This document shows, piece after piece, positions 36,913-49,424 of a DNA stretch of 64,000 bases. Positions within the stretch are counted from its first letter, which is position 1. Each line of letters opens with the position of its first letter. The notes under the pieces are model-generated. The model had not been told where the DNA came from, searched no databases, and was given only the letters and a program-made list of their open reading frames with translations. The position numbers and the translations under genes are program-made. Source of the stretch: Pseudanabaena sp. PCC 6802 (GTDB lineage: Bacteria; Cyanobacteriota; Cyanobacteriia; Pseudanabaenales; Pseudanabaenaceae); the NCBI RefSeq assembly GCF_000332175.1, contig NZ_KB235914.1, positions 3,406,868 to 3,470,867 on the forward strand, in the 5' to 3' direction.

Positions 36913-38889
36913 CTATGCTCCCTCGCGCAACTTATCGAGAATCGTGCGATCCTCAAGCGTAGAAGTGTCGCTGGTAATTTCTTCGCCAGCCGCCAGCGTA
37001 CGCAGGAGACGGCGCATAATCTTTCCAGAGCGCGTCTTGGGCAAAGCTTCCGCAAAGCGAATTTCAGCCGGACGGGCGATGATGCCGATTTCCGACACGA
37101 CATGCTGCTTCAGTTCCTTAGCAAGATCTTCGGTGGGATGCTGTATCCCTTCTAATGTTACGAATGCAACGATCTCTTCGCCCTTGATTTCATCTGGTTT
37201 GCCTACTACCGCTGCCTCTGCCACGGCGGGATGCGATACGAGGGCGGATTCAATTTCCATCGTGCCCAGACGGTGACCGGCGACGCTAATCACGTCATCG
37301 ACGCGACCCATTACCCAGAAGTAGCCGTCATCATCGCGACGCGCTCCATCCCCAGCGAAATAGACGTACTGTCCATCCTTGGGTGGGATATGTTCCCAAT
37401 AGCTCTTGCGAAAGCGATCGGGATCGCCGTATACAGTACGCATCATCCCTGGCCAGGGATGCTTGACCACTAGATATCCTCCCTCGTTATCGGCTGCGGC
37501 ATTGCCATTGAGATCGACCACATCGGGAATGATGCCAGGGAAAGGTAGAGTTGCAGAGCCTGGTTTTGTCGGAATCGCACCTGGTAGAGGCGTAATCATA
37601 ATCCCGCCCGTTTCGGTTTGCCACCAGGTATCGACAATCGGACATCTACTGCCACCAATTACGCGCTGATACCACATCCAGGCTTCGGGATTGATTGGTT
37701 CTCCCACCGTTCCCAAGAGTCGCAGCGAAGAGAGGTCGCGGGATTGGGGATGTTGCTCGCCCATTTTAATAAAGGCACGGATTGCCGTCGGTGCGGTGTA
37801 AAATATATTCACGCCGTACTTCTGAATTACATCCCAAAAACAGCCAGGGTTAGAAGGTCGCGGCGCGCCCTCGTACATGAGAGAAGTAGCACCATTGGAT
37901 AGAGGGCCGTAAACGATATAGCTGTGACCTGTAATCCAGCCTACATCGGCGGTACACCAGTAAACATCCGTATCCTGGAGATCGAAAATCCATTTGGTAG
38001 TCATGTGGGAATAGAGATTGTAACCACCCGTGGTATGTACGACTCCCTTCGGTTTCCCCGTGCTGCCGCTGGTATAGAGAATGAACAGCATATCTTCGGC
38101 ATCCATCGGTTCTGCCGGACAGTCTGATGAGACTCCGCGCTGTAATTCGTGCCACCAATGGTCTCGCCCAGGCTGCATGTGGATTTCCTGCTTGCTGCGC
38201 TGCACTACCAGTACATTTTGCACAGTGGGAACGGCTCCATCGGCAAGTGCTTTATCTACTTGATCCTTGAGGTGCACGATCGCATCTTTACGCCAACCCC
38301 CATCAGCGGTAATTACCAATTTAGCTTTACCATCAACCAGGCGATCGTGCAAAGCCTCGGCACTAAACCCACCAAACACGACACTATGGGGTGCACCAAT
38401 GCGGGCGCAGGCCAGCATCGCGATCGCTGCCTCGGGAATCATAGGCATGTAAATACCCACAACATCACCCTTCTGGATGCCTAATTGCTTGAGGACATTG
38501 GCAAACTGACAGACTTCGCGGTGCAGTTGGGCGTAGGTGAGGGTGCGCGAGTCACCTGGCTCGCCCTCCCAGATTAAAGCAGCTTTGTTGCGCCGCCAGG
38601 TCGTGAGGTGGCGATCGAGGCAGTTATAGGTAATGTTGATCTTGCCGCCATCAAACCACTTAGCAAAAGGCGGTTGCCAGTCCAGCACCGTGTGCCATTT
38701 TTGAAACCAATGCAGTTCGGTTTCGGCCAATTCAGCCCAAAATTGCTGCGGATCTGACTTGGCCTTAGCATAAATTTGCTGATAGGCTTCTAAGCTTTTG
38801 ATCTGAGCTTGCTGGGAAAACGCCTCGGAGGGGTAAAATAAACGCTTTTCCTGAAGAATAGATTCAATCGTAGGTTGTGCTTGTACCAT
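36913..38889 (-). CDS. acs: Acetyl-CoA synthetase
   Basis: Activates acetate to acetyl-CoA by way of acetyl-AMP. 658 residues, full length. N-terminal [19 protein letters not shown] loop [20 protein letters not shown] (about 262-281), [13 protein letters not shown], the hinge region [20 protein letters not shown], and C-terminal [14 protein letters not shown], whose Lys is both catalytic for adenylation and a known site of regulatory acetylation in this family. The start ATG at 38889 is well placed. No gene for acetate transport or deacetylation is adjacent. Confidence 0.95.
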   Translation of the reverse strand: MVQAQPTIESILQEKRLFYPSEAFSQQAQIKSLEAYQQIYAKAKSDPQQFWAELAETELHWFQKWHTVLDWQPPFAKWFDGGKINITYNCLDRHLTTWRRNKAALIWEGEPGDSRTLTYAQLHREVCQFANVLKQLGIQKGDVVGIYMPMIPEAAIAMLACARIGAPHSVVFGGFSAEALHDRLVDGKAKLVITADGGWRKDAIVHLKDQVDKALADGAVPTVQNVLVVQRSKQEIHMQPGRDHWWHELQRGVSSDCPAEPMDAEDMLFILYTSGSTGKPKGVVHTTGGYNLYSHMTTKWIFDLQDTDVYWCTADVGWITGHSYIVYGPLSNGATSLMYEGAPRPSNPGCFWDVIQKYGVNIFYTAPTAIRAFIKMGEQHPQSRDLSSLRLLGTVGEPINPEAWMWYQRVIGGSRCPIVDTWWQTETGGIMITPLPGAIPTKPGSATLPFPGIIPDVVDLNGNAAADNEGGYLVVKHPWPGMMRTVYGDPDRFRKSYWEHIPPKDGQYVYFAGDGARRDDDGYFWVMGRVDDVISVAGHRLGTMEIESALVSHPAVAEAAVVGKPDEIKGEEIVAFVTLEGIQHPTEDLAKELKQHVVSEIGIIARPAEIRFAEALPKTRSGKIMRRLLRTLAAGEEITSDTSTLEDRTILDKLREGA

Positions 38890-39188
38890 AGGACAAAGAG
38901 GGGATAATGTATAGCTTTCAGCGGTCAGCTTTTGCAGAGCCTGTGCTGTAAGTGTTCCAGTACTTTAATAGAGGTTAGATTCAGGCGGATGTAATTGCTG
39001 ACTTGAAAACTGGTGTACTAAATATCCCCTCAACTTGTCACACAACGGCTCAAATGTTAAGGATAAAAATCTTAAATGTGTTACCTATCATCTAAAAGCC
39101 ATGTATAGCAATCCTATCTGAGTTGTAAAATTTCTTCGCTGACTGCTGACTGCTGACCGCTTAACTTGCACAAATTATTTCGGATTGC

Positions 39189-39252
39189 TATAGCAGTTTT
39201 CACTTGAGAACGGGTTTTATTTTTGGGGTGAAGGGGTTCCACACCTTCACCC
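39189..39252. mobile_element. MITE-like element, family A, truncated copy
   Basis: Begins TATAGCAGTTTTCA and shares the next 40 bases (CTTGAGAAC-GGGTTTTATTTTTGGGGTGAAGGGG in segments) with the copies at 10239 and 50851, then diverges after the first inner hairpin. The right terminal repeat is missing. Confidence 0.65.
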
Positions 39253-39322
39253 CGTTCGATCTCTCGTGTTTACCGTTCAAATTGGTATCAGATCCATAGG
39301 TGTTAATCTTGATGAAATTTAA

Positions 39323-39345
39323 TAGGGTGGGCATTGCCCACCCTA
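39323..39345 (-). terminator. Palindrome downstream of rpoC2, possible terminator
   Basis: TAGGGTGGGCA-T-TGCCCACCCTA, 11-base arms, 60 bases past the rpoC2 stop. It is related to the repeat at 2789. On the minus strand it is followed by an AT-rich sequence but no strong T run, so a role as terminator is uncertain. Confidence 0.45.
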
Positions 39346-39405
39346 CAAGTGATTGGGAGTCGTTTTACTCAGGCATTTGCATTACAAGTCCTGACGCTTA
39401 GGCAT

Positions 39406-42400
39406 TTATTCGAAGTCATCGTCGTCGCCATCCTCAAATTCATCCTCAAATTCATCTTCATATTCGGCATCATCGTCTACCAACTCATCATCGTAGTCGC
39501 CGCTAGGAGGACTGGGGATGGGATAAGTGGGCAGGCTGCGGGCGATGTTGTCGTCGATTACGACATTCTCGTCTTCTTCGTCATAGGCGATCGCCGAGTC
39601 ATAGGCAGGTTCCATATCGTTGGAGACATTATCGTAGGCATTAAAGCCAGTCCCTGCTGGGATCAGGCGACCGATAATTACGTTCTCCTTCAAACCGCGC
39701 AACCAGTCTGATTTACCCTCGATCGCAGCTTCGGTAAGTACTCTAGTGGTTTCTTGGAAACTAGCAGCAGAGATGAAGCTATCGGTGTTCAAACTCGCTT
39801 TGGTAATACCCATGAGAATGGGCGTGTATTCGGCGGGGATGCTACCCGTAATTTCCATCGCCTCATTGATTTGTTCCACCTGATGCAGATCTACTAGCTC
39901 GCCTGGTAAGCGAGTAGTATCGCCGCCATCGTCAATTCGCACCTTTGAGGTCATCTGTTTGACAACCACCTCAATATGCTTATCGGAAATGTCAACCCCC
40001 TGAGATTGATATACTGATTGGACTTCGTTCACTAGAAACTCCTGTACCTGTTGCAGGCTCAGCAGCGCGGATTCTCTCACACCTTTAGTCTCGCGGTGTA
40101 ATCTAAAGAAGATATCTAGAATATCGTGGGGATTGGCAGGGCCGTCAGTGAGCGGTTCCGCAGCATTCACCATTTGCCCATCGGCTACGATTAAACTTTG
40201 GCCGGGGTTAATGGGATAGTCGCTGACATTACCATCTTCCTCTACGATCTTGACTTCAGCATTGTCGTCGGAGTCGTAAACGACCTGGACGCGACCTGCT
40301 TTTTGAGCCAGAACGCACATTTCCTTAGGCTTGCGACCCTCTAGTAATTCTTCAATCCGAGGCAAACCCTGGATAATATCCCCGGTTTTGGCTCGTTCAA
40401 ATACCAGTAGTGCCAGGTTATCGCCCCGTTGCACTAGATCGGAACGATCGATTTGCAACACTGCACCTGGGGAAACTAAGTACGGACGACCGATGCGGAT
40501 CGTAACATTGCCACTCTCGATCGCTACGACTTGCCCGGATTCGGGTACGGTCACCCCAGAACCTATCGTATCGCCCGAACGCAGCAGATCGTTAACTGCT
40601 ACATTGGGCTTAGCACAGGGAATTGTCAGGCGATCGGCATCGGTCATGACGAGCACGCGACGTACCAGTTCTGCCCCTTCACGAATACCGCGCACTTCGC
40701 CTGCTTGCTTGCAGAGGATTTCGGTGCGCGCCACCACTGCACCTGGCTCGATCTTATCGCCCTCAGAGACGAGAATACGGGTGCGGGTGCTGCCTTGGGT
40801 GAGATCGGCTGCAATATCCTGACGAATAACTAGGGATTCCAGAATAACGAGCTGTAAGAGCCAGTTATTCGGATCGGATTTATCAAACTCAATGTCTGCT
40901 GCCAGTTGAGGCGCGTCCGTATCAATTTCTAAAATCAATTGCGTCCGCAATAGCTCCAGCCCGTCAATTGACTTGACGCGCTCGCCATCTTTATAAGAGA
41001 CGCGCTGCACGGCTCTCAAACGAATCGATCTACCCATTTGATTGGTAGACTCCTGGCTGGGTACAGTTGGGCTGTCGGGTACGGCAAATTCCTCGACGGG
41101 GCGCAACAGCAAGGCCGATCCTTCTGGGGTTTCCACATATTCAACATAGCGTAGCTCGTTGGCTACAACCCCTGGAATTACTTCCTGGCCGGGATAGGCA
41201 AACGTGTCGTGCTTCTGCATGGCTGCTTCCGGGTCATCCACCAGATGTAGATCCCCAGGTTTAATCGCAATTTCCCGTAAAATGTCGTTTTTCTGCGTGA
41301 CTTCTACTACGCCCGCACTTTGGCAAAAGATGTCTTTCACCACTTCCGTACCAGCTTCGAGATATTGCCCGTCTTCGACCATCAGTAACGAGATATCTTT
41401 ATTGACCTCGTGAGCTTCTTCGGGTATCCAGAGGAGCGTACCGCCACCGATCACTTCATAGCCTTGCTTGGCTTTGCTACGCTTCGCCACCTCCACGCCG
41501 GAATACTTAATGATGCCGCCACTATTGGTGTGATAAGTGTCGTCGATGAGTTCTGCAATTACTTGATTGTTGACTACCTTTGTACCTGGAGCGGCTCTGA
41601 GCATGAATCTCTGACCGCCCTGAGCTTCCAGGATATAGTGCTCGCGTCCTTGCGAAACCTCTTCCTCAATCCTGGCTCGATCCAGCACGACAGAAGCAGT
41701 AATAATCTCTACTTCGCGGGAGTTACGGGAGTCAGTGGGACTGAGCCGCACCACGCCGCCGTGTTCCGTAATCAATCTGGTTTCAGCCAGGACACCGCCT
41801 GCTTCAACGCGATCGCCGTTTCTTACTACGGGTTCAGCACCTGTAGGCAAGTTATAAACTTCACCGGATAGAATCCAGATTAAGCCCCCTCTAGGTGCAA
41901 TATAGGAGGTATTGCCCTGTCTGTCTTTTTTCTCTTCTGGGACGAGGTTGTCAAAGAGAACTTCACCTGCTAAGTCCGTATTTACATCCTTAGTAGCCTT
42001 CTCCGTAGTCTTGCGCGCCGTACGACCAGTCGCAGCAACTTCTGCTAATAACTGGTTCTCAGATACTTTTTGTCCATCTTTCACCAACAAGGTCGAGCCT
42101 TGGGTGATGGGAAATGTCTCCTTCTTCCCTTCACTGCCTTCCAGGCTAAATTCGCCATTTGCCTCCACAATAAAGGCATCATCGCCATGACGAGTGCGCA
42201 TCGGACGCAGGCGCAGCTTTTTCGGCAGCTTGATCGTTCCATTAAAAGCAGCACGGCGCTGCTGCGCTACCTCTCCGGTAAATACACCGCCAGTGTGGAA
42301 AGTACGCATGGTTAGCTGGGTACCTGGCTCGCCAATTGATTGGGCCGCAATAATTCCCACCGCTTCACCAATATCTACGATTTTGCCGTGGGCGAGGCTC

Positions 42401-43353
42401 CAACCATAGCAAGTTTGACAGACGGAACGGGTAGACTCGCAGGTGAGAGCAGAACGCACAGTGACTTCCTCAATTCCTGCTTTGACCACCTTTTTCGCTA
42501 GCTCGTCGCTAATCTCCTGGTTGCGTTCCAGGATGACTTCGCCAGTTTGCGGGTCGATCGCTGCCTCGGCAGCAACGCGGCCAAAGAGACGGTCTTCCAG
42601 TTTAATTAAGGTGCGATCGCCATCGCGCATGGCTTTAAGCTTAATGCCACGCGAAGTACCGCAGTCCGTCTCGCGAATAATCACATCCTGGGAAACGTCC
42701 ACCAAGCGCCGCGTTAAGTAACCGGAGTCCGCCGTGCGCAAGGCGGTATCCACCAGACCTTTACGCGCACCGTAGGAAGAAATGATGTATTCAGTAACTG
42801 TTAAGCCTTCACGGAAGTTAGTCTTAATGGGCTGGTCGATAATTTGTCCTTGCGGATCTGCCATCAATCCCCGCATACCGACTAACTGACGCACCTGCGA
42901 AATATTACCTCTAGCGCCCGAGAACGCCATCATATAAACCGAGTTGAGCGGGTTGCTGCTCTTAAAATTGCGTACCACTTCATCCTTGAGGTTTTCATTC
43001 GTCAAGTTCCAAGTGTCGATTACTTTCTGGAACCTCTCTACCTCAGTAATTTCACCACGGGTATAGCGCGACTCCGTCAGTTCGATTTCCTCTTCGGCTG
43101 CTGCCAGTAGATTTTTCTTCTCAGGCGGTACTTGTAAATCGTCAACGCTAATGGAAACACCTGCCTGGGTGGCAAATCGAAATCCCAAAGATTTCAATTC
43201 ATCTGCCATATGGGCGGCACGCGATGTCCCGTAGTGGGTAAAAGCCCAAGCAATCAGTTTCTTAAGTTGCCCCTTATCGACAGTACTGTTGATGAATTTC
43301 TTAGGTTGGGGTTTAGGATTAAGTGCTGAACCGTTAACTGTTAGATCTGCCAT
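39406..43353 (-). CDS. rpoC2: DNA-directed RNA polymerase beta' subunit, C-terminal part
   Basis: The C-terminal half of beta', a separate polypeptide in cyanobacteria and plastids. 1315 residues. Zinc site [11 protein letters not shown] (about 300-315), [20 protein letters not shown] and [10 protein letters not shown] (trigger-loop region), followed by the long cyanobacterial insertion of sandwich-barrel repeats (about 350-1000), then the conserved end with [16 protein letters not shown] and [20 protein letters not shown]. The last 60 residues are very acidic ([17 protein letters not shown]). It lies 118 bases downstream of rpoC1. Confidence 0.97.
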   Translation of the reverse strand: MADLTVNGSALNPKPQPKKFINSTVDKGQLKKLIAWAFTHYGTSRAAHMADELKSLGFRFATQAGVSISVDDLQVPPEKKNLLAAAEEEIELTESRYTRGEITEVERFQKVIDTWNLTNENLKDEVVRNFKSSNPLNSVYMMAFSGARGNISQVRQLVGMRGLMADPQGQIIDQPIKTNFREGLTVTEYIISSYGARKGLVDTALRTADSGYLTRRLVDVSQDVIIRETDCGTSRGIKLKAMRDGDRTLIKLEDRLFGRVAAEAAIDPQTGEVILERNQEISDELAKKVVKAGIEEVTVRSALTCESTRSVCQTCYGWSLAHGKIVDIGEAVGIIAAQSIGEPGTQLTMRTFHTGGVFTGEVAQQRRAAFNGTIKLPKKLRLRPMRTRHGDDAFIVEANGEFSLEGSEGKKETFPITQGSTLLVKDGQKVSENQLLAEVAATGRTARKTTEKATKDVNTDLAGEVLFDNLVPEEKKDRQGNTSYIAPRGGLIWILSGEVYNLPTGAEPVVRNGDRVEAGGVLAETRLITEHGGVVRLSPTDSRNSREVEIITASVVLDRARIEEEVSQGREHYILEAQGGQRFMLRAAPGTKVVNNQVIAELIDDTYHTNSGGIIKYSGVEVAKRSKAKQGYEVIGGGTLLWIPEEAHEVNKDISLLMVEDGQYLEAGTEVVKDIFCQSAGVVEVTQKNDILREIAIKPGDLHLVDDPEAAMQKHDTFAYPGQEVIPGVVANELRYVEYVETPEGSALLLRPVEEFAVPDSPTVPSQESTNQMGRSIRLRAVQRVSYKDGERVKSIDGLELLRTQLILEIDTDAPQLAADIEFDKSDPNNWLLQLVILESLVIRQDIAADLTQGSTRTRILVSEGDKIEPGAVVARTEILCKQAGEVRGIREGAELVRRVLVMTDADRLTIPCAKPNVAVNDLLRSGDTIGSGVTVPESGQVVAIESGNVTIRIGRPYLVSPGAVLQIDRSDLVQRGDNLALLVFERAKTGDIIQGLPRIEELLEGRKPKEMCVLAQKAGRVQVVYDSDDNAEVKIVEEDGNVSDYPINPGQSLIVADGQMVNAAEPLTDGPANPHDILDIFFRLHRETKGVRESALLSLQQVQEFLVNEVQSVYQSQGVDISDKHIEVVVKQMTSKVRIDDGGDTTRLPGELVDLHQVEQINEAMEITGSIPAEYTPILMGITKASLNTDSFISAASFQETTRVLTEAAIEGKSDWLRGLKENVIIGRLIPAGTGFNAYDNVSNDMEPAYDSAIAYDEEDENVVIDDNIARSLPTYPIPSPPSGDYDDELVDDDAEYEDEFEDEFEDGDDDDFE

Positions 43354-43471
43354 GGTGTGATTCAGTAGTTAATTGATTGGATATTAGTAATTAATCGATT
43401 AGCGATCCGTTATCCTGGCTGCTTTGCGATTGATGGCGACTAAAACAAATAACGCCCGCTAACTAGCTGCC

Positions 43472-45391
43472 CTAACTGGCTAACGAATGATGAATTGCCT
43501 GATTAAAGATGATCCGACCGGGAGTAGTGAGAACGTATTGAGCCAATACGTTGCCATCGGAGTCTTCACGCACCCGTCGCGCCGGATAAACTCTGATCTT
43601 AAAGCCGCTTTCATCTACTTTCTCCTCGATTAAGTCATCCCCGTCAGCGCCTTCACCTTCGATTTCACCCTCAAAGCGCAGCCAAATTTGGGAATGCAAA
43701 CTGACCAGGTTTTGCTCGTAGGCCATGATCGCATCGTCAAAGCTAGCAAAATAACGACCAGCACCGCGCTGTACCTCAGGATTATGGGCGGTGAGGTAGT
43801 AGCAGCCCAAAACCATATCCTGGCTGGGCGCGACGATGGGACGACCAGTGGCGGGGGAGAGGATGTTATTCGATGCTAACATCAGCAATCTGGCTTCCGC
43901 CTGGGCTTCTAGAGACAGAGGGACGTGTACTGCCATTTGGTCGCCGTCAAAGTCAGCGTTAAAAGCCGGACAAACTAAAGGATGCAGTTGGATCGCTCTT
44001 CCTTCTACTAAAATTGGCTCAAATGCCTGAATCCCAAGTCTGTGTAGTGTCGGTGCCCGATTCAGCATGACAGGGTGATCGCGAATGACATCTTCCAGTA
44101 CGTCCCAGACGGTTGGATCGTTCCGTTGAATCAGCTTTTTAGCTGCCTTGATGTTATTGACCAGACCGGCACGAATCAGGCGGTTAATTACGAATGGCTG
44201 AAATAATTCGATCGCCATTTCTCTCGGCAACCCACACTGGTGAATCTTGAGGTTTGGCCCCACCACGATCACCGAACGACCGGAGTAGTCTACGCGCTTG
44301 CCGAGCAGGTTCTGACGGAAGCGTCCTTGCTTACCTTCAATAATGTCAGAGAGCGACTTTAGCGGGCGATTATTCGCTCCCACCACAGTCCGACCGCGCC
44401 TACCATTATCGATGAGGGCATCGACAGCCTCCTGCAACATGCGCTTTTCATTCCGCACGATAATTTCCGGTGCCAGAATCTCCTGCAATCGAGCAAGGCG
44501 GTTGTTACGGTTAATCACACGGCGATATAAATCGTTCAGGTCGCTGGTAGCAAAACGACCGCCATCTAACTGCACCATAGGACGCAAATCGGGAGGTATG
44601 ACAGGAATTACATCCAGTACCATCCACTCTGGCTTAGAGCCAGTGGCAACAAAGTTATCGACAACGCGCAGGCGCTTAATTAGCTTCGCTCGCTTTTGTC
44701 CCTTAGAGTTGGCAATTTCCTCGCGCAGTCTTTCTGCTTCTTCTTCGAGGTTGATGTTGGATAGCATTTTTTGGACTGCCTCGGCCCCAATCATTGCCCA
44801 ATCCTTTGGCAACTCCAGACCAGAGCCTTCCTCATAGCTCTTGTCTTCAATTTCCATGAACTGGTCTTCGTTCAACAGTTGCTTGTAGGTCAGAGGCGAC
44901 TCGTTGGGCATCAAATGCTTTAGTGCCGGATCGGCAGCATTGCCCGGGTCTATGACCACGTAAGCATTGAAGTAGACGATCTGCTCCACATCGCGCAGTG
45001 GCATGTCTAATAGCGTTGCCATGTAACTGGGAATACCCTTGAGATACCAGACATGGGTGACGGGTGCCGCCAGTTTAATAAAGCCCATGCGATGGCGACG
45101 CACGCGAGACTCGGTTACCTCAACGCCGCAACGCTCGCAGACAATCCCGCGATGGCGGACGCGCTTGTACTTACCGCAGTGACATTCCCAATCTTTAGCG
45201 GGGCCAAAGATACGCTCGCAAAACAGGCCGTCCATCTCGGGCTTGAGGGTTCGGTAGTTAATGGTTTCAGGCTTGGTAACCTCACCTACTACCTGCATGT
45301 TGGGCAGAGTGCGCTCTCCCCATTGACGAATGCGCTCTGGCGATGCTAAACCGATCTTGACGTAATCAAACCGCTGTTCCACTTTTGTCAT
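43472..45391 (-). CDS. rpoC1: DNA-directed RNA polymerase gamma subunit (N-terminal beta')
   Basis: Carries the catalytic centre of RNA polymerase. 639 residues. Zinc-binding site [20 protein letters not shown] (about 70-90), rudder/lid region, [35 protein letters not shown], and the absolutely conserved metal-binding [12 protein letters not shown] (about residue 480). The acidic insert near the end ([17 protein letters not shown]) is unlike the core. It follows rpoB after 144 bases and precedes rpoC2; the three genes form the usual rpoB-rpoC1-rpoC2 cluster. Confidence 0.97.
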   Translation of the reverse strand: MTKVEQRFDYVKIGLASPERIRQWGERTLPNMQVVGEVTKPETINYRTLKPEMDGLFCERIFGPAKDWECHCGKYKRVRHRGIVCERCGVEVTESRVRRHRMGFIKLAAPVTHVWYLKGIPSYMATLLDMPLRDVEQIVYFNAYVVIDPGNAADPALKHLMPNESPLTYKQLLNEDQFMEIEDKSYEEGSGLELPKDWAMIGAEAVQKMLSNINLEEEAERLREEIANSKGQKRAKLIKRLRVVDNFVATGSKPEWMVLDVIPVIPPDLRPMVQLDGGRFATSDLNDLYRRVINRNNRLARLQEILAPEIIVRNEKRMLQEAVDALIDNGRRGRTVVGANNRPLKSLSDIIEGKQGRFRQNLLGKRVDYSGRSVIVVGPNLKIHQCGLPREMAIELFQPFVINRLIRAGLVNNIKAAKKLIQRNDPTVWDVLEDVIRDHPVMLNRAPTLHRLGIQAFEPILVEGRAIQLHPLVCPAFNADFDGDQMAVHVPLSLEAQAEARLLMLASNNILSPATGRPIVAPSQDMVLGCYYLTAHNPEVQRGAGRYFASFDDAIMAYEQNLVSLHSQIWLRFEGEIEGEGADGDDLIEEKVDESGFKIRVYPARRVREDSDGNVLAQYVLTTPGRIIFNQAIHHSLAS

Positions 45392-45535
45392 CAGTAAAAC
45401 GTCCTAAAATTGTTTTATATGCTTTTGTTATGTGCGATCGATCGCGAGTTGCAAGCAGCTAATTACTGCGAACAGAAGCTAGCGCGAGCAAACTGACTCT
45501 AGTCGCTAGCTTCTTGTACTTAATCACCCTATGAC

Positions 45536-48500
45536 TCAGTCGTCTTCAAAGTCCTCATCGTCTTCTCTATAGATAGATTCGTAGGTCGGGCGCGATGGCG
45601 TACGACGGGTACCGACATCAACCATTAGATCGACTTCAGTATCCTGATTGTTACCATCTTCGCGAGACTCTAGCTTGTGTACCGAGACATCCAGGCACAG
45701 AGACTGTAGCTCGCGTACCAATACCTTAAACGACTCGGGCGTACCAGGACGTGGGATGGCATGACCTTTGACGATCGCATTAAGTGCTTCATTACGTCCG
45801 GTCATATCATCGGATTTGACGGTTAGCAGTTCCTGCAGCGTGTAGGCAGCACCAAAGGCTTCCAGCGCCCACACTTCCATTTCGCCAAAGCGCTGACCGC
45901 CCTGCTGTGCCTTACCGCCCAAAGGTTGTTGCGTCACCAACGAGTAGGGTCCCGTAGAACGGGCGTGAATCTTATCGTCAACCAGGTGAACTAGCTTCAG
46001 CATGTAGGCTTTACCAACGGTGATGGGTTGATCGAATGGCTCCCCAGTACGCCCGTCAAATACCTGCAACTTACCTGGATTGACTGGATCGAACAACCAG
46101 TCGTCACCCGTCGCGCGCTGCGATTCTTTCAGCTTGGCATGTACCAGGGCGCGAGATGCCTCCTCGCCATACATTTCATCAAATGGCACCACTTTGAACC
46201 GCACGTCCAGGTTTTCGCCCGCCCAGGCTAATAGACACTCAAACACCTGCCCCACATTCATCCGTGAAGGTACGCCCAATGGGTTCAAGACAATATCAAT
46301 TGGGGTGCCATCGGGGAGAAAAGGCATATCTTCCTTAGGCAAAATGCGGGAAATAATCCCCTTATTGCCGTGGCGGCCTGCCATTTTGTCGCCTACCTGG
46401 ATTTTGCGCTTTTGGGCGACGTACACCCTTACCACCATATTGGCTCCAGGCGGCAGCTCGTCGCCCTGCTCGCGGGTAAAAATGCGCACGTCCACCACGC
46501 GTCCCTTTTCACCATTAGGTACGCGCAGGGAGTTGTCGCGCACATCTCGGGCTTTTTCACCGAAAATAGCGCGCAATAGCTTTTCTTCCGGCGGCTGATC
46601 CGATTCGCCTTTAGGAGTTACCTTGCCAACTAGAATGTCACCTGCTTCCACCCAAGCACCAGTGCGAATGATGCCCTGTTCGTCGAGTTGACGCAGCGAA
46701 TCTTCGCTGACATTGGGAATTTCGCGGGTAATTTCCTCGGGACCTAGTTTGGTCTGACGCGCCTCAATTTCGTATTTTTCAATGTGAATGGAGGTATAAA
46801 CGTCGTCGTAGACCAGACGCTCGTTGATCAAGATGGCATCTTCATAGTTGTAACCTTCCCAAGGCATGTAGGCAACCAGAATATTTTGCCCCAAAGCTAG
46901 CTCTCCACCCTCGGTAGCGGAGCCATCCGCCAGAATTTGACCTGGAATTACTTTATCGCCCACAAAAGCGATCGGACGTTGATTCAAACACGTGTCCTGA
47001 TTAGATCGCTGGTACTTTTGCAGGTAATAGCGAGTTTCCGAACCATCTTCTGCTCGGACGCGAATTTCATCCGCCGAAACGTAGGTCACTTCGCCATCGG
47101 TGCGCGATACGATCACCATGCCTGAGTCGCGTGCTGCCTGTGCTTCTAAGCCAGTTCCTACTAGAGGACGCTCTGGTTTGAGCAGGGGCACTGCCTGGCG
47201 TTGCATGTTAGATCCCATCAGGGCGCGGTTAGCGTCATCGTGTTCGAGAAAAGGAATCAAAGAAGTCGCCACCGAAATAATTTGCACGGGCGATACTGCT
47301 ACGTAGTCAACTTCGTCCGGTGCTGCCGTGCCAAATTCCTGCCGATATCTTACCGGGACAAGCTCGCTGGTAATCGTTCCTGCCTCATCCATCGAGATGT
47401 CACCGGGGGCGACGCGAAATTCATCTTCCTCATCGGCAGTCATGTAAACCGGAGCCAAATCGCGTCGCACGCGACCGTTGTCAACTGGATAGTAGGGTGT
47501 TTCGATAAAACCATACTGGTTGACCCGCGCGTGGGTGGCAAGGGAACCGATCAAGCCAGCATTAGGTCCTTCTGGCGTTTCAATCGGGCAAACGCGACCG
47601 TAGTGGCTGGGGTGAATGTCGCGCACGGCAAAGCCAGCCCGCTCGCGGGTGAGACCGCCAGGACCTAGGGCGCTGAGACGGCGTTTGTGAGTTAGTTCTG
47701 CCAATGGATTGGTTTGATCCATGAACTGAGATAGTTGGCTGGAGCCAAAAAATTCCTTAATCGCTGCCACTAGAGGTTTCGGGTTAACCAGAGAAGCTGG
47801 AGTGAGGGCATCAGCATCGGAAACCGTCATGCGCTCGCGAATGATGCGCTCCAGGCGATTTAGACCCACGCGCACCTGGTTTTGCAATAGTTCGCCCACG
47901 GAACGCACGCGACGGTTACCCAGATGGTCGATGTCATCGGTTTGCCCAACATCAAATTCCAGGTTGATCAGGTAGTTAATCGCTGCCAGAATATCTTCTG
48001 GAGTAAGGACGCGCGTAGTTTCTGGTACGGTCAAGCGCAGTTTTTTGTTTAGCTTGTAGCGACCAACTCGACCGAGATCGTAGCGCTTTGGATCGAAAAA
48101 GCGAGACTCCAGGAGTTGCTGACCGCCAGTGACGGTCGGAGGCTCTCCAGGTCTGAGCTTGCGATACAACTCCATCAGGGCTTCTTCTTCGCCAAATTGC
48201 CCTTCCTTTTCAATTGTCTTCTGGAAGTATTCGGGGTGACGTAGGGAGTCAAAGATTTCCGCATCGCTCAACCCTAATGCTTTCAGCAGGATCTGAGCTG
48301 ATAGCTTGCGCGTCTTGTCAATGCGCACCCACACCAGGTCATTTTTATCGGTTTCAAACTTAAGCCATGCTCCACGGTTAGGTATGAGACTAGCGTTGTA
48401 GGTGCGACGACTATTCTTATCGGTCTCCGATTTGTAGTAAACCCCAGGACTGCGGACAATTTGGTTAACAATGACCCGCTCGGCACCATTAATGATAAAC

Positions 48501-48838
48501 GTACCCCGATCTGTCATCAGGGGAAGGTCGCCAATAAAGACTTCTTGCTCTTTGATTTCTCCGGTTTCTTTATTAATTAGACGGGTGGGCACGTACATTT
48601 GGACTGCATAGGTGGCATCCCGCCGTTTTGCTTCATCAACCGCGTATTTAGGGCTTTTAAGCTTGTAATCTTTACCAACAAAATGCAACTCCATTTTGCC
48701 GGTATAGTCAGTGATTGGCGAAAAACTACTCAGTTCCTCAATCAAACCCTCTTCTAGGAACCATCGGAAACTCTCCCGCTGAATTTCTACTAAGTCTGGT
48801 AGAGCAAAAGCAGGAGTTATGGGTGTTGGTTTGTTCAT
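45536..48838 (-). CDS. rpoB: DNA-directed RNA polymerase beta subunit
   Basis: 1100 residues. Fork loop and rifampicin region [20 protein letters not shown] then [12 protein letters not shown] (about 385-420), [20 protein letters not shown] in overlapping blocks, [24 protein letters not shown] (conserved lysines) and the C-terminal [19 protein letters not shown]. The rifampicin-region residues look wild type. It is the first gene of the cluster; the gap to tRNA-Arg (48839-49048) should contain the promoter, but I could not pick out its boxes. Confidence 0.97.
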   Translation of the reverse strand: MNKPTPITPAFALPDLVEIQRESFRWFLEEGLIEELSSFSPITDYTGKMELHFVGKDYKLKSPKYAVDEAKRRDATYAVQMYVPTRLINKETGEIKEQEVFIGDLPLMTDRGTFIINGAERVIVNQIVRSPGVYYKSETDKNSRRTYNASLIPNRGAWLKFETDKNDLVWVRIDKTRKLSAQILLKALGLSDAEIFDSLRHPEYFQKTIEKEGQFGEEEALMELYRKLRPGEPPTVTGGQQLLESRFFDPKRYDLGRVGRYKLNKKLRLTVPETTRVLTPEDILAAINYLINLEFDVGQTDDIDHLGNRRVRSVGELLQNQVRVGLNRLERIIRERMTVSDADALTPASLVNPKPLVAAIKEFFGSSQLSQFMDQTNPLAELTHKRRLSALGPGGLTRERAGFAVRDIHPSHYGRVCPIETPEGPNAGLIGSLATHARVNQYGFIETPYYPVDNGRVRRDLAPVYMTADEEDEFRVAPGDISMDEAGTITSELVPVRYRQEFGTAAPDEVDYVAVSPVQIISVATSLIPFLEHDDANRALMGSNMQRQAVPLLKPERPLVGTGLEAQAARDSGMVIVSRTDGEVTYVSADEIRVRAEDGSETRYYLQKYQRSNQDTCLNQRPIAFVGDKVIPGQILADGSATEGGELALGQNILVAYMPWEGYNYEDAILINERLVYDDVYTSIHIEKYEIEARQTKLGPEEITREIPNVSEDSLRQLDEQGIIRTGAWVEAGDILVGKVTPKGESDQPPEEKLLRAIFGEKARDVRDNSLRVPNGEKGRVVDVRIFTREQGDELPPGANMVVRVYVAQKRKIQVGDKMAGRHGNKGIISRILPKEDMPFLPDGTPIDIVLNPLGVPSRMNVGQVFECLLAWAGENLDVRFKVVPFDEMYGEEASRALVHAKLKESQRATGDDWLFDPVNPGKLQVFDGRTGEPFDQPITVGKAYMLKLVHLVDDKIHARSTGPYSLVTQQPLGGKAQQGGQRFGEMEVWALEAFGAAYTLQELLTVKSDDMTGRNEALNAIVKGHAIPRPGTPESFKVLVRELQSLCLDVSVHKLESREDGNNQDTEVDLMVDVGTRRTPSRPTYESIYREDDEDFEDD

Positions 48839-49048
48839 GCACTAATGACTGCAGTTCTAGTGACAAAATGTATCTCGCCTAGCAAGACATAAGCATTCAA
48901 TCATATCCGAGTTATTCTTTCTGTGTCAATATTAATTCAGTGGATTAAGCGGATTAAGTATAAATACTAGATCGGATCGCGATGCAGGCTTTGGTTTGCG
49001 ATCGCCTTTGCAATAGATCTATACTTAATTAGGTCTGCAAGGTTTTAT

Positions 49049-49122
49049 GGGGCTGTGGCTCAGTTGGATAGAGCAAGCGCCTCCTAAGCGCTAGGTCGGC
49101 GGTTCAAATCCGCCCAGTCCCG
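49049..49122 (+). tRNA. tRNA-Arg (CCU)
   Basis: Acceptor GGGGCTG pairs with CAGTCCC (one G-T), discriminator G; D arm GCTCAGTTGGATAGAGC; anticodon stem AGCGC/GCGCT with loop CTCCTAA (anticodon CCT, reading AGG); T arm GGCGG-TTCAAAT-CCGCC. CCA is not encoded. Divergent from rpoB. Confidence 0.97.
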
Positions 49123-49424
49123 TTCGATATAGCTGTCGCCACCAGGTTGTAGGAGGGGGTGCAGCCAGTTTGTCACAAATTTAGCAGTTAAATAAGTTTT
49201 CTAACCTTAATCTTAAATTTTATGTACTTAAGGCTTTAAACTTAACATTGAGCTGTGGCAAGGCTAGGAGTACTGCGAATATTGACTGAGATTTCACAAG
49301 CAATTCTAGAAAAAATTTCATTGGTACTGGTAATGATTATCATTCTCGAAGTTATAGTTGCTGACAACAAACCAAAATTTCCTAAATTTCCTACAAGAGG
49401 TTTTAGTTAGGGGGAGCGGGTAAA
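49123..49424. other. Intergenic region upstream of the PBP4-like gene
   Basis: AT-rich, without ORF or clear structure. The GGGGGAGCGG just before the GTG at 49425 is a plausible ribosome-binding site. Confidence 0.5.

Larger units (their letters stand above)
38890..39405. other. Intergenic region between rpoC2 and acs
   Basis: Holds a truncated family A MITE-like copy (39189-39252) and the palindrome at 39323-39345. The acs promoter should lie at its left end. No ORF with coding character. Confidence 0.6.

Noticed and set aside
36864-37103. N-terminal extension of the Sel1-like protein
   Set aside because: The 80 extra residues overlap acs in another frame and precede a clear signal peptide; the ATG at 36863 is the better start.
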